Shown here: in pieces, positions 34,480-45,770 of the stretch
Position numbering within the stretch: the first letter of the stretch is position 1
How the letters are laid out: each line of letters begins with the position of its first letter
NCBI RefSeq assembly: GCF_030867095.1
Contig: NC_081825.1
Coordinates: forward strand, 45,250,501 to 45,314,500
From: Alligator mississippiensis
Lineage: Eukaryota > Chordata > Crocodylia > Alligatoridae
Length of the DNA: 64,000 nt
Reading direction: 5' to 3'
Made by a program: the position numbers and the translations under genes
The notes under the pieces: model-generated
Told to the model about the DNA's origin: nothing
Databases searched by the model: none
The model's input: the letters and a program-made list of their open reading frames with translations, nothing else

Positions 34480-34790
34480 CATATGATGACCTGGTGAAGA
34501 TTCAGGATGGTTTCTGTAAACGGAAATACTACCTTACCTATCTATTGGAGTTCTTCAAGGGTTTGCTGAGGATGCTGAGGGTGCTGAGACAAGAGGGATT
34601 TTCAGAAAACTCTTGGTAAGGTCCCTCACCAAAGGCTTTTATAAAAACCACGTTGCCATGGGATTGTTCTTTGGGAAAGTTCTTTGATAGGCTGAGAGCT
34701 GGTTAAAAAGATAGAAGGAAAAGGATAGGGTTCAATGGTCATTTTTAGGATGGAGAGAGGTCAAAAGTGGAGTCCTGCTTCCTCAAACTC
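34480..34790 (+). mobile_element. L3/CR1-like LINE internal fragment
   Basis: Plus-strand reading shows YYLTYLLEFFKGLLR, then after a stop SPKAFIKTT, FFDRLRAG and KDRRKRIGFNGHF with DGERSKV. This is the segment before RT motif B in L3-like CR1 relatives, where sister copies read an RxNG-F-W/GWxxVxSGVPQG order. It is heavily decayed. Limits are approximate. Confidence 0.45.
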
Positions 34791-35234
34791 TGGCCTGAGA
34801 CATATCTGTTCCACAGAAGCATGTCATACAGCCCAAGATGCTCCCCACAGGTCTATACATTTGTCAGTGGGGGACAGATGGTAATTAACACTGCCCCTGC
34901 TTGCCCACTGTTAAATTTCTAAACCCTGTGAGCCAGATAACATGGCCTTGCCCATGGGGCTGGGCCTATGTTCAGGTGATAAGTTGAGCTCCAAAGATTA
35001 AGAGTGATTAATTATCTTTCATGCCATCCCTGGCATCCACCATTACTGGTTTAGTTAGGTGGAGGCCAGGGAGGGTATGGCAGAGGATTAATCAAACTCT
35101 GGACTGATCACAACCTCTGGTCTGATCATATATGCACATACACATGCACATACACATTTCACTGACTAGTCTGTATTAATAGCTATTAATGGATCTATCA
35201 TTCATGATTTTGTCTATTACCTTCCTGAACCATT
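34791..35234. other. Unresolved repeat-like sequence
   Basis: Contains short inverted words (gcatccaccattactgg with ggtggaggcca) and a CACATG-rich stretch at about 35130-35160, but no family could be assigned. Confidence 0.35.
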
Positions 35235-36442
35235 ACTTTATGACCAGGTCACAAAATGCTTAGATGCAGGACAAGAGGTGGATGTCATTTTCTTAGATTT
35301 TAGGAAGGACTTCAATACAATATCTCATCCCATTCTCATAAATAAATTAAGGGACTGTGACTTAAATGCTTATATGGTCCGGTGTGTGGCAAATTGGCTT
35401 GGGGGTCACACCCAGAGTGTGCTAGTAGATGGGTTGGTATTGACCTGGAAGGATGTGGGTAGTGGGGTCCTTCAGGGTTTGGTCCTTGGTCCTGTACTCT
35501 TCAATGTCTTAATCAGTGACTTGGATATGGGTGTGAAGCGTACTCTGTTCAAGTTTGAGGATTATACTAAATCGTGGGGGGGAAATGAACAGACTGGAGA
35601 GTAGGGAATGATTGCAGGCAGACCTGGACAGGTTGCAAAAGTGAGCAGAACACAGTATGATGCAGTACAACAAGGACAAATGCAGAGTGCTGCACCTAAG
35701 GCGTAAAAATATCCAGCACACCTAATGTCTGGGGAATGACCCTCTCAGCAGCACAGAAGTGGAAAGGGATCTTGAAGTCATAGTGGACTCCAAGAACATA
35801 AGTCATCAGTGTGGTGGAATCATCAGCAAAGCTAACTGCACTTTATCATGCATTAGCAAATGCATGGCAAATAGAACCAACAAGGTGATACCTACCCTCT
35901 ATGTGGCATTGGCAGACTGCAGTTCAAGTATTGTGTTCAGTTCTGGGCACTGTACTTTAAGAAGGATGTAGATAACCTTGAGAGGGTCCAGAGGAGAGCC
36001 ACTCAAATGGTTAAGGGTTTACAGGCCAATCCCTATGAGGAGAGACTAAGGGACCTGGACCTCTTCAGCTTCTGCAAGAGAAGGCTGAGAGGTAATCTTG
36101 TGGCCACCTACAAATTCATTAGGGAGGCACAGCAAGGAATTGGAGATGCTCTGCTCACCAGGGTGCCTCTTGTGGTAACAAGGAACAATGATCACAAACT
36201 GACAGAGAACAGATTTAGGCTAGACATCAGGAAAAACTTCTTCATGGTAAGGGTGGGCAAAACTTGGAATGGGATTCCAAGGGAGGTGGTGCTTTCTCCT
36301 ACCTTGGGGGGTCTTCAAGAGAAGTCTGGATAGGCATCTGGCCAGGGTCATCTGACCCCAGCAGTTTTTCCTCCCCAGGGCAGGTGGTCAGACTCAATGA
36401 TCTGTTGAGATCCCTTCCAACCCTAGCATCTATGAATCTATG
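35235..36442 (+). mobile_element. CR1 LINE, 5'-truncated, degenerate
   Basis: A plus-strand CR1 from the RT motif A region (VDVIFLDFRKDFNTISHP at about 35280-35330) to the 3' tail 'atctatgaatctatgaac' near 36440. Motif B is intact in spacing (GVLQGLVLGPVLFNV), but motif C reads FEDYTKSWG in place of FADDTKLWG, so the catalytic pair is lost. Frames shift at about 35604, 35750 and 35971. The C-terminal region is recognisable (ERLRDLDLFS, FRLDIRKNFFMVRVGKTWN). The copy is dead and moderately old. Confidence 0.92.
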
Positions 36443-37194
36443 AACCTGTCTATATTATATGCCTCTACAATTTCCTGTGAGAATGAGTTGCACAAGTTAA
36501 CTCTGCACTACTTTTAAAAAGTACTTTCTCCTGCTAGTTTTAAATTTGGTGACAGATTGGGCTATCCCTGCACACTGTATCAGACCAATGGTTTGGCTCT
36601 AACTAAGCCTGCCCCATTCAACTGGCCCACAGGACAAAAGGTTGGGCAATACTGCTCTAGATTCACCCTATGCTTATGCTTTCCCCCTAAAGTATCCTCT
36701 TCTGCCACTGTTGGATTCAGAATACTGGGCTAGGTGGACCATTGGTCTCACACATTGGCATTTCTAATGTCCAACTGTATTTTTCTTGATCAGATATAAA
36801 GTAAAACTACAATTATTCAATAAACACATACACTTCCCTAGTGGCAGAAGACTTCATATAAGGATATCTGAGAACACAATCTTGAAACAGTCCTCCATTT
36901 AGTAGACTTGGGGTTTCTCATATAATAAATATACATGGATTGGATAACCTGGATTTAAATATCTTTAGTCAATGTATAGCTTAAATGGTAAATTAGTTGT
37001 CCACTCCTCAACTTGAGATATACACTAGAATTTAGGCAAAAATGGAAATAACAACATCCATAAAATTGTTTTCTGTGCTTTTCTAATATTGACAAACTGG
37101 AAATCACAAAATATCTTTTCTTGGAAAACAGGAGATTAGGATATGTGACTGGAAAGACATTTTTAGCCATTTACTTTACTCTTTTAGGCCTTCA
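36443..37194. other. Anonymous AT-rich sequence
   Basis: No gene or repeat family recognised. Confidence 0.5.
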
Positions 37195-37745
37195 CTAAAC
37201 GTTACAGGTACTGCACAATTAATTGGTTAATTGTGCAATTAAGACCAGCTCCACATGCAAAGTACTTATCCCATGATAATAAGCTGCAACCATCTATAAA
37301 GTTAGACCTTGAAAATGTGTAGTAACTTTACAGGTGATTGTTATCAAGCTTTAATTTTTATGTTTAGCAGGGTCTCCCTGTGGCTCCCAGAATCTGCCAG
37401 GTCCAGGGGTTTCATGTGCCCCCAAGCTTTAGGGATTGAGGCACCCACACTCCCTGAGGCCCATGGGTGTATGGGGCACCCCTGTTGGTGGGAGCCCTTT
37501 AGCGCTGAAAGGACTCCCAGCTGTGGTAACTTGCTTCTCACCAGCAAAGGGGGAGCCCAGAATCAGGCTTCTCCTGCATCAGCAATAAGGTGGAATGGGA
37601 CCTAATGGGCAATACTACAATTGCACCTCCTGCCATGCATATGTGACATGACAAAGGCATGATTGTGTGGATTGCATGTGAGATCCCATTACGCCTTAAC
37701 CTGCACCTGTAGAGGGGACCTTATGCAAACACATTGGATATTCCC
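37195..37745 (-). mobile_element. Foldback family A, probable copy 3 (inverted)
   Basis: AT-rich end with a perfect 10-bp-stem hairpin gcacaattaa/ttaattgtgc (37213-37236), then a hairpin pair ctataaagtta (37294-37304) and taactttacag (37323-37333) like the family hairpin. A GC-rich core follows at 37370-37610, and then an end containing 'attacgccttaa', the complement of the 'ttaaggcgt' word of copy 2. The order is reversed relative to copies 1 and 2. Homology is weaker than between those two. Confidence 0.45.
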
Positions 37746-37944
37746 ATTCATAAATGTATCAAGCTTTATTCATTTTTTTTTGTGATTTCTCCTATCCTTA
37801 ATTTTGACCAATGCAGTCAGGAAGAGGAACTATATGTTTATTAGTTTCATAACCATTAAATAATTAATTTAACTAGGGATATTAACATTAAGAAAACAGT
37901 GGAGAAAATAATTTACTTAATTTAAAGCCTTTATTGATATAAAG
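37746..37944. other. Anonymous AT-rich sequence
   Basis: A short spacer between foldback copy 3 and the outer CR1. Nothing recognised. Confidence 0.5.
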
Positions 37945-39206
37945 GAAAGGTAGGGGTGTGGCGCTGTATGTCAAAGAGCAATACATATCTTCAACAAACA
38001 GCACAGGGTCAAAGGAAAGGCAGAGTGAAGTACTCTGACTTAGAATACAAGGGGGTCAAGGGGAAAGGGACTTAATGGTGGGTGTCTACTACAGACCACT
38101 CAACCAGGGGGAAGAGCTGGACTGGGAATTCTCAGGTCAGCGTCTGGAGGCAGTTAAGTCAAGGGACGCGGTAATCATGGGTGACCTAAACTACCCAGAC
38201 ATCTGCTGGGAGGAGCAGTCAGCTAGGTCTGAATGCCCATGTAGATTCCTAGCCAAGATACAGGACCTCCACCTAACCCAGGAGGTGTACAGTCCCACCA
38301 GGAGGAATGCCTTGCTGGACTTGGTCCTGGCCACAGGGGATGACCTCTTGAGGGGGCTGTGGGTTCTTGACCACCTGGGTGATAGTGATAATTGCCTAAT
38401 GGAATTCACCATCCAGTGCAGGGTATCAAAGGCCTGCAGCAAGGCAGCAGCCCTGGACTTCAGGAGGACTGATTTAAATGAATTAAGGAGATTAGTTGGG
38501 GAGGCACTGAGGTCCTGGAGGGAAGGGGATTTGGGAGTCCAAGAGGAGTGATTGTTCTTTAAGGAGATGATCCTCTGAGCCCAAAGGGTGACAATCCCAA
38601 TGTGAGTCAAAGGAGGCAAGAGTGCTCAAAATCCCCCACAGCTCACCAAAGGCATTCAGGATCATCTGAAAGATAAAATGGAGGCATACACCCAGTGGAA
38701 GGGAGGGGCCATCACCAAGGAGGATTACACCTCCATTGCTCGAGACTGCAGGGGACTGTTAGGAAGGCTAAGGTAGACACAGAACTGGACTAGTGACCTG
38801 GATAAAAGACAACAAGAAGTCCTTTTTTAAATATATAGGGAGTAAAAAGAAGGCACCGGGTAACATGGGGCCCCTGCAGGACACACTTGGCAATCTGATA
38901 GTTGCACTAGATGATAAAAATGACCTCTTTAACAAATTCTTTGCCTCCATATTTCTGAGCAGAGACCAGGACATACCCCCCACCACAATACTGGATGAAC
39001 TCAGAAGGGGCACAGCTGAGCCCAGCATCAGAAAGGACCTCATCAGGGAACTTCTGGTGGGACTGGACATCTTCAAATCGGTGGTTCCAGATGATCTCCA
39101 CCCAAGGGTGCTGAGGTAATTGGCAGAGGACATTGAAGGATCCCTGGCACAGCTCTACAAGCACTCGTGGTGCTCTGGAGAGGTGCCAGAGCATTGGAAA
39201 AGATCT
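37945..39206 (+). mobile_element. CR1 LINE, outer copy piece 1: endonuclease and RT start
   Basis: 5' part of an older CR1. It begins inside the APE-type endonuclease (RGVALYVKEQ trace at about 37955) and continues through GVYYRPLNQ and VIMGDLNYPDI, then a linker with CR1 spacing, then KDNKKSFFKYIGSKKKA and the pre-RT segment PDDLHPRVLR. It is cut after codon WKRS at 39206 by a younger CR1. The sequence resumes in frame at 41043 (NVGPIFKKGRKED). Removing the insertion gives an element of about 2.4 kb that still carries several stops and shifts. Confidence 0.93.
38075..38551 (+). pseudogene. CR1 APE endonuclease fragment, catalytic His lost
   Basis: A 158-codon open frame covering the C-terminal half of the apurinic-like endonuclease that nicks target DNA for CR1. 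It shows GVYYRPLNQ, VIMGDLNYPDICW (the D-x-N pair) and NALLDLVLATGDDL. The expected SDH motif near the domain end reads GDSDNCLMEF, so the active-site histidine is replaced by asparagine. The N-terminal catalytic residues lie upstream, where the frame is broken. It is the only CR1 endonuclease remnant in the window. Not functional. Confidence 0.85.
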
Positions 39207-40947
39207 ATCTTTGAGCATCAAGGACAATAAAAAGTCCTTTTTCAGATACGTGGGGAGCCGGAGGAAAAGCAGGGGCAACGTTGGACCCCTGCTGAACCAG
39301 ATGGGGCAACTGACAACTGATGCCCAGGAAAAAGCCAACCTATTAAATAGGTACTTTGCTTCGGTCTTTCATCAGCCCCATGGGACGCCCATGCCCGCTA
39401 CTGGGCCAGGAAGTCCAGGTGAGGGTGATCCCCTGCCCTCCATTAATGCTGATTTTGTGAAGGAACATCTTGAGAAGCTGGATACCTTCAAGTCAGCCGG
39501 CCCTGACAATCTTCACCCCAGAGTACTCAAGGAGCTGGCGAGCATCATAGCCCAGCCTCTAGCGCGGATCTCTGAAAACTCTTGGCGCTCTGGTGTAGTG
39601 CCCGAAGACTGGAAGAAGGCCAACGTGGTGCCTATCTTCAAGAAAGGGAGGAAAGTGGATCCGGCTAACTATAGGCCCATCAGCCTGACTTCTATCCTGG
39701 AGAAGATCTTAGAAAAGTTTATTAAGGAGGCCATCCTTAATGGACTGGCCGACGCCAACATCTTAAGGGATAGCCAGCACGGGTTTGTTGCGGGTAGGTC
39801 TTGCTTGACCAATCTCATTTCCTTCTACGACCAGGTGACCTATCACCTGGACAAGGGAGATGAGATTGATGTCATATATCTTGACTTCAAAAAAGCCTTC
39901 GATCTGGTGTCCCATGATCGTCTCTTGGAGAAACTGGCCAATTGTTGCCTTGGGTCCGCCACGATCCACTGGCTGGAAAATTGGCTCCGGGGTCAGACCC
40001 AGAGGGTAGTAATTGATGGAAGTCACTCATCGTGGTGTCCTGTGACCAGTGGGGTCCCCCAGGGCTCTGTCCTTGGACCCATACTGTTCAACATCTTCAT
40101 TAATGATGTGGACACTGGAGTCAGAAGCGGACTGGCCAAGTTCGCCGATGACACCAAACTTTGGGGCAAAGCATCCACACCAGAAGACAGGCGGATGATC
40201 CAGGCTGACCTGGACAGGCTCAGCAAGTGGGCGGATGAGAATCTGATGGTGTTCAACACCGATAAATGCAAGGTTCTCCACCTTGGGAAAAAAAACCCGC
40301 AACATCCTTATAGGCTTGGCAGTGCTATGTTGGCTAGCACTATGGAAGAAAGAGACTTGGGGATCATCATTGACCACAAGATGAACATGAGCCTGCAATG
40401 CGATGCTGCGGCTAGTAAAGCGACCAAAACGCTGGCTTGCATCCATAGATGCTTCTCAAGCAAATCCCGGGACGTCATTCTCCCTCTGTACTCGGCCTTA
40501 GTGAGGCCGCAGCTGGAGTACTGCATCCAATTTTGGGCTCCACAATTCAAAATGGATGTGGAGAAGCTTGAGAGAGTCCAGAGAAGAGCCACGCGCATGA
40601 TCAGAGGTCAGGGAAGCAGACCCTACGATGACAGGCTGAGAGTCCTGGGGCTCTTTAGCCTGGAAAAGCGCAGGCTCAGGGGTGATTTGATGGCCACCTA
40701 CAAGTTTATCAGGGGTGACCACCAGTATCTGGGGGAACGTTTGTTCACCAGAGCGCCCCAAGGGATGACGACTAGGTTGAATGGTCACAAACTACTACAA
40801 GATCGTTTCAGTCTGGACATAAGGAAGAATTTCTTTACTGTCCGAGCCCCCAAGGTCTGGAACAGCCTGCCACCGGAGGTTGTTCAAGTGCCTTCATTGA
40901 ACACCTTCAAGATGAAACTGGATGCTTATCTTGCTGGGATCCTATGA
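39133..40947 (+). pseudogene. CR1 ORF2 C-terminal two thirds, uninterrupted reverse transcriptase
   Basis: An open frame of 604 codons. The first 25 or so codons come from the outer CR1 read in a non-native frame, and the true inner sequence begins at 39207. RT motif A (IYLDFKKAFDLVSHD) is at about residue 251, motif B (SGVPQGSVLGPILFNIF) at about 306, and motif C (KFADDTKLWG) with both catalytic aspartates at about 337-340. The CR1 C-terminal region follows ([44 protein letters not shown]), ending LDAYLAGIL. Full CR1 ORF2 would have about 300 more N-terminal residues with the endonuclease. There is no native start codon, so no product is expected. The absence of stops argues for recent insertion. 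Confidence 0.9.
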
Positions 40948-41042
40948 CCCCAGCTGACTTCCTGCCCTTTGGGCGGGGGGCTGGACTCGATGATCTTCCG
41001 AGGTCCCTTCCAGCCCTAATGTCTATGAAATCTATGAAATCT
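39207..41042 (+). mobile_element. CR1 LINE, inner copy, youngest and best preserved
   Basis: A 1.84-kb, 5'-truncated CR1 inserted in the same orientation into the older CR1. It starts at about 39207 (LSLSIKDNKKSFFRYVG reading) and ends with the 3' UTR 'cgatgatcttccgaggtccc' and tail 'tctatgaaatctatgaaa' at 41022-41039. The word 'atct' is shared by both junctions, so the exact edges are ambiguous by four bases. It carries a single uninterrupted RT frame, the longest in the window. Lack of an endonuclease and 5' end makes it immobile on its own. Confidence 0.93.
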
Positions 41043-42185
41043 AATGTGGGCCCCATTTTCAAAAAAGGGAGGAAGGAGGACTCAGGAAACTATAGGCCCA
41101 TTAGTCTTACCTCAGTCCTGGGGAAGTTTTTTGAGAAAATTATCCAGGAGCACATCTGTGAGGAACCAGCAGGGAAGATTATGCTCAGGGGCAACCAACA
41201 TGGGTTCATTAGAGGCAGGTTGTGTCAGACCAACCTGGTGGCCTTCTACAACCAGGTCACAAAATCCTTGGATGCACGTATCGTGCTTGACCTAGTCTTT
41301 CTGGACTTTAGGAAGGCCTTTGACACTGTCTCTCACCCTGTACTCATCAAAAAATTAGGTGACTGTGGCGTCGATGCTGACACAATCAGATGGGTCACAA
41401 ATTGGCTGGAGGGCCATACCCAGAGAGTGGTGCTGGATGGGTTATTTTCAACCTGGAGGGATGTGGGCAGTGGAGTTTCCCACAGCTTGGTCCTCGGGCC
41501 GGCACTTTTCAACATCTTCATCAGCGACTTGGACAAGGGGATAAAAAGCACCTTGTTTAAGTTCATGGATAACACTAAGATGTGGGGAGAAGTGGACATG
41601 TTAGAAAGGAGAGACAGGCTACAACTAGACCTGGACAGGTTACAAGGGTGGGTGGATGAGAATAGGATGGGTTTCAATACTGACAAGTGCAAGGTTCTGC
41701 ACCTGGGGAGGATGAACCAGAAGTATACCTATAGGCTGGGGAACTCCCTTCTTGTCAGCACAGAGGCAGAAAGGACGTTGGAGTCATTATTGATTCCAAG
41801 ATGAACATGGGCCGCCAATGTGAGGACGTGTTCAGTAGGGCCAACCATACTTTGTCATGCATCCACAGCTGCATCATGAGCAGGTCCAAGGAGGTGATCC
41901 TTCCCCTCCATGCAACATTGGTCAGGCCACAGTTGGAGTACTGCATCCAGTTCTGGGCATCGCACTTCAGGAGGGATGTGGACAGCATCGAGAGAGTCAA
42001 GAGGAGGGCCACTCACATGACTGGGGCAGCAGAGCAGGCCCTATAAGGAGAGGCTATGGGACCTGAACCTGTTCAGCTTCCACAAGAGAAGGCTGAGAGG
42101 GGATCTGGTGGCCATCTATAAACTGGCCAAGGGGCACCAGTAGGCAATGGGACAGTCCCTGTCCCTGCTATGAAACTATGAAACT
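41043..42185 (+). mobile_element. CR1 LINE, outer copy piece 2: RT and 3' end
   Basis: Resumes the outer CR1 exactly in frame with 39206. It contains motif A ([16 protein letters not shown]), a motif B altered to SGVSHSLVLGPALFNIF, and motif C altered to FMDNTKMWG, so the catalytic centre is destroyed. A shift near 41800 changes frame (MNMGRQCEDVFSRANHTLSC follows). The copy ends early with tail 'ctatgaaactatgaaact' at about 42168-42185, missing much of the usual final 250 bp. The open frame 40944-41804 joins the inner tail to this piece. Confidence 0.92.
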
Positions 42186-42197
42186 ATATCCCAGAGA

Positions 42198-42233
<36 letters not shown>
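42198..42233. repeat. (AAT)12 microsatellite
   Basis: Twelve perfect AAT units directly after the outer CR1 tail, a position where A-rich LINE tails often seed microsatellites. Confidence 0.95.
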
Positions 42234-42234
<1 letters not shown>

Positions 42235-43779
42235 CCTTGCAAAATATAGGTAAATGGAAGAAAAGTGTTCAGGATTCACTAATATTCAAAACTGTATGCT
42301 GGAAGGAAGCCACAATCATTCCTGAAACACAACATGTTACACACTGATCACAGGAAAAATACTATTCATTTAGTTCCAAGAAAGGAGTAGATCCTAGCAC
42401 TGTAATTTGTCCCTATTTTATAATTCAGTATCATTCCCATGATTTTTAGAATCCCAATTAGTTCCAAAAATAACCATGAAGCCATACATCAAAACAAAAT
42501 AAGCATTGCAAATTTAGTTTTGTTCCTGTATCTCTAAATAGTAGGCTTATTTTTACTATTTGTATAGAAGAGGAGTGGTTAGGGACTGAGTATTTAATAC
42601 ATTTTACCTGTTTGTCACAATATAAACATAATACAAATTTATATGACTCTCAGCAGTATAGTGAGATTTAATTCACGTTCAAAAAAAATCTTTGGCGTAA
42701 AAAATAGTTTGAATTACTTCAATATTTAAGAGATCTGTTTTTTTACTTTAAAAAAGAAAGGAGGAAAACATTTGAGATACAATTCTAAGATAAAATATAT
42801 TAATAAAGAAGAAATTGGTTGTAGGATAAGTTCCACCAACCAAAAGATAGTAATAGTTTAGGTATTAAAACATTCATATAAAAAAGAATGTCTATGACAC
42901 ATATAGTTATGAAATGTAAGTTGTATAAAGGTTCATGTAAGATTATGCATTGCTTTGGGGAGAAAATATGCAGTATGGACTTATTCCAATATGTTCAGTT
43001 GTGTTTGTAAGATCTTCCTAGATCTTTGGCCTTGTTTTCTTGTTCACCTACTCAATGTACAGTATATGCTTTCTGAGGTTCTAACATGACTGCTATATTT
43101 TCTCCTTTGTTCACTCCAAGACCAGGGTACTGATCACCATTAGATGGCATGAATTTGATGATATTACATTCTGTGAAATCAAATTAAATTCCATTGTTTT
43201 CACAGTTTGGTGGATGAGGGGAATGTGGACATAATATGTCTGGATACCATCATATGCAACACACATTAAATGCAGTCCCTCAAAGGTATCATCCTCCAAA
43301 GTAAGCTACAACAATGTAGGATAATTACTATCACTAAGAGGATGCATAATTGGTTGAATAAATGCAAGCAAAGAGTACTGTAAATGGATTGATCAGACTG
43401 ACAGGAAGTCAAAAGTGGTGATTCAGTTATGCAGTTTAATATTTTTATTAAGTTTTAGCACAGGTAGCCCATAAACATCATTTTAAGTAGCAATTTAGCA
43501 CCTACTAATATATAGTGCAAACTATGCATGATGTTAGTCTACAGTCAAAAGGCTCAGGATTTACCATATAGTTCATTGGCCAGGGCACCAGCAGAGTCAA
43601 AAGCATGTCAGTTCATGAAGTTGAGCAGTAAACAGAGAGCAGTGGCTCTGCGATTAACAGGCCAGGTGTGGCACTGCCTTGAAGAGGATTTTCTCTGTAC
43701 TAGTGACTTGGGCTATCAGATTGCTATTACCCTGACTTCAACTGAGGTATGCCAATTCCCTTGCTAGGAACAACACTGG
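42234..43779. other. Anonymous AT-rich sequence
   Basis: No gene or repeat family recognised. Confidence 0.5.
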
Positions 43780-44195
43780 AGGTTCCTGGCTAGAGAGTTT
43801 TGCCATTCTGCTCAGGCTCAGATCAATTAACATATTTGGGGTCAGGAAGGAATTTTACTCCATAGTTAGATTGGTATGGACTATGGGGTGGGAGTTTCCT
43901 TCCTCTGTAGTGAGGTTGCGGCCCTCTACTTGAGACCTCTTGAGCTTATATAGACAGCATTTGATAGAAGCAGGATATTAGCAGCCAAGGTTCCCCTGTT
44001 TTACCTGTGGTAGGTTAGCGTGTTAAGTCTATGTGTCAGGATTAAAGGTAATCATGTGTAGAGTTAAGATTATGGTTGTATGGGATGGTCTGGATAGGGA
44101 TGATTCTGCTTCAGGTAAGGATTTCAACTATATGACCTCTGGTGGTCCCTTTCAGACCTACTTCCCCATGACTCTATGCATCTGTGACTTCACAG
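43780..44195 (+). mobile_element. L3/CR1-like LINE 3' UTR
   Basis: Plus-strand 3' region with 'ggggtcaggaaggaatttta' and 'gattggtatggactatgggg', then 'gacctctggtggtccctttc' and an ending 'atgactctatg'. The same UTR occurs on the minus strand at 25.1-25.4 kb. It matches the remembered 3' end of L3/CR1-like repeats common in turtles and crocodilians. No coding part is present. Confidence 0.65.
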
Positions 44196-45389
44196 CTCAG
44201 CACTACTCAGTGTGTGTGTGTGTGTGTACTCCAGATATCCCCCACAAAAGAATCCAGGTGCTAATTAGCTCCCACCTCCTGATGGAAACCAAGTGTTTTT
44301 ATCATGAGTCCTAGAATCCTCCAAAAATGTATATACAGATTAGGTAGAGAGAACCTGGTCCTCTTTCACTTCATAGAGGCCAAGACCAGACTAATCATAT
44401 GTGACAGGCTGAGAGAGACTCTGACAGAGGGATTCTGGGTGAATTGTTTGATACCCCATTTGGTGATGTTTGGCAGACATTTAGGACTGTTGAAGAAACA
44501 GGAATCATAGGGAATATAGGTAAAATAGGGAAAGGGCACAGCTCATCTGTGGGAATTAAGAGTAAATCGAAATGTACACAACACTGTGGCTCACTATGAC
44601 TTGAAGAAGTGTCAGTGCTGCAGGGTGACTGGATTTAATTAGCACTAGCATATATCTTATTCAGATAGGTTGCACTAACTTATCCTTGTCATTGGGTCCC
44701 ACCAACATGTTTGCCCAATATGGGCCATGTGCTTTATAATAATACTCAGTGCTGGTTACATTCAATCAATATCATAGCTGTTTTCCATTACCTAGCACAT
44801 GCTGCTTTTAGCAGTAGCTCAAATATAGTAAATGCAGTTAATCCAGTTTTCTTGTATGTGAATGTAAGACAAGGGGCTTTTTTGCCCCAAGCTGATTGGG
44901 TAAAGAAACCTTGTCTTATATTCTAGTAATACAACAAATGTCAGCCAATCATTTCCAATAATTTGAACATGTATTTTTCTGCTGATGAGACCATACCTAC
45001 AGTGGAGCTGTACTGTGACCTAGGGTATACATGGTCAGCAAGAGCATGAAGTCTTCTGAGCACCACTTGAGTGATGATCTCTCCAACAATTCTTAAACGT
45101 GAAATGACATGATATTTATTGCAGTCACCATGGTCACCTTTATTCTTATATCTAAGAAATAATTGTATTCAATACACAAGAGATGACAGGATCACTCTTG
45201 ATGGTTCTGGGTGCATGTTATCTGATGTACATGGTCAATTTTATGCACTCATCATGAAACAAATGTAGAATAACTGTCAAGATCATGAGTTATACAATGA
45301 CACTAAAGAAGGGTTGAAGAACACAGTAGCATATAGAATTCCAATATAGAATACTACTTTTTTGTGTTCTTAAGATTCCAACTACCAGA
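44196..45389. other. Anonymous sequence with short GT run
   Basis: A GT-rich microsatellite lies at 44210-44227. No gene or repeat family recognised in the rest. Confidence 0.5.
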
Positions 45390-45770
45390 AATCAGCAATG
45401 GTTAAAGAAACTAGGCATGTTTAGTTTGGAGAAAAGGCATTCCACTGGGAGCACGATAGCATTTTCAAATATTTGAAGTCTTGTCTAAAGAAGATGGATA
45501 CACTTTCTACTTCCTTGCCACAGAGGACAGAAAAAGAGGCAAAGTGCTTATACTACAGGATAAAAAGATTTAGATCACCTGTCAGAAAATACTACCTATT
45601 GGAAAAAGTAAGACAATAAAATAAGTTGCTTAGCAAACTTTTGGAATTTTCTTCATTTTCTAGGAACCTTAAATGTTTTCAAGAAGAGGCTTGACAGGTA
45701 TCTATTCAGGATCATTAGATGATTGGACTGAAAGACTCCTATGGTCCCTTTCAATCTTAAAATGCAAGAG
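45390..45770 (+). mobile_element. L3/CR1-like LINE 3' end
   Basis: Plus-strand reading shows KLGMFSLEKRH, then after stops a tail like NLKCFQEEA and RQVSIQDH, followed by 'tggtccctttcaatctt', the CR1/L3 3' end phrase. It is heavily degraded. Confidence 0.6.
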
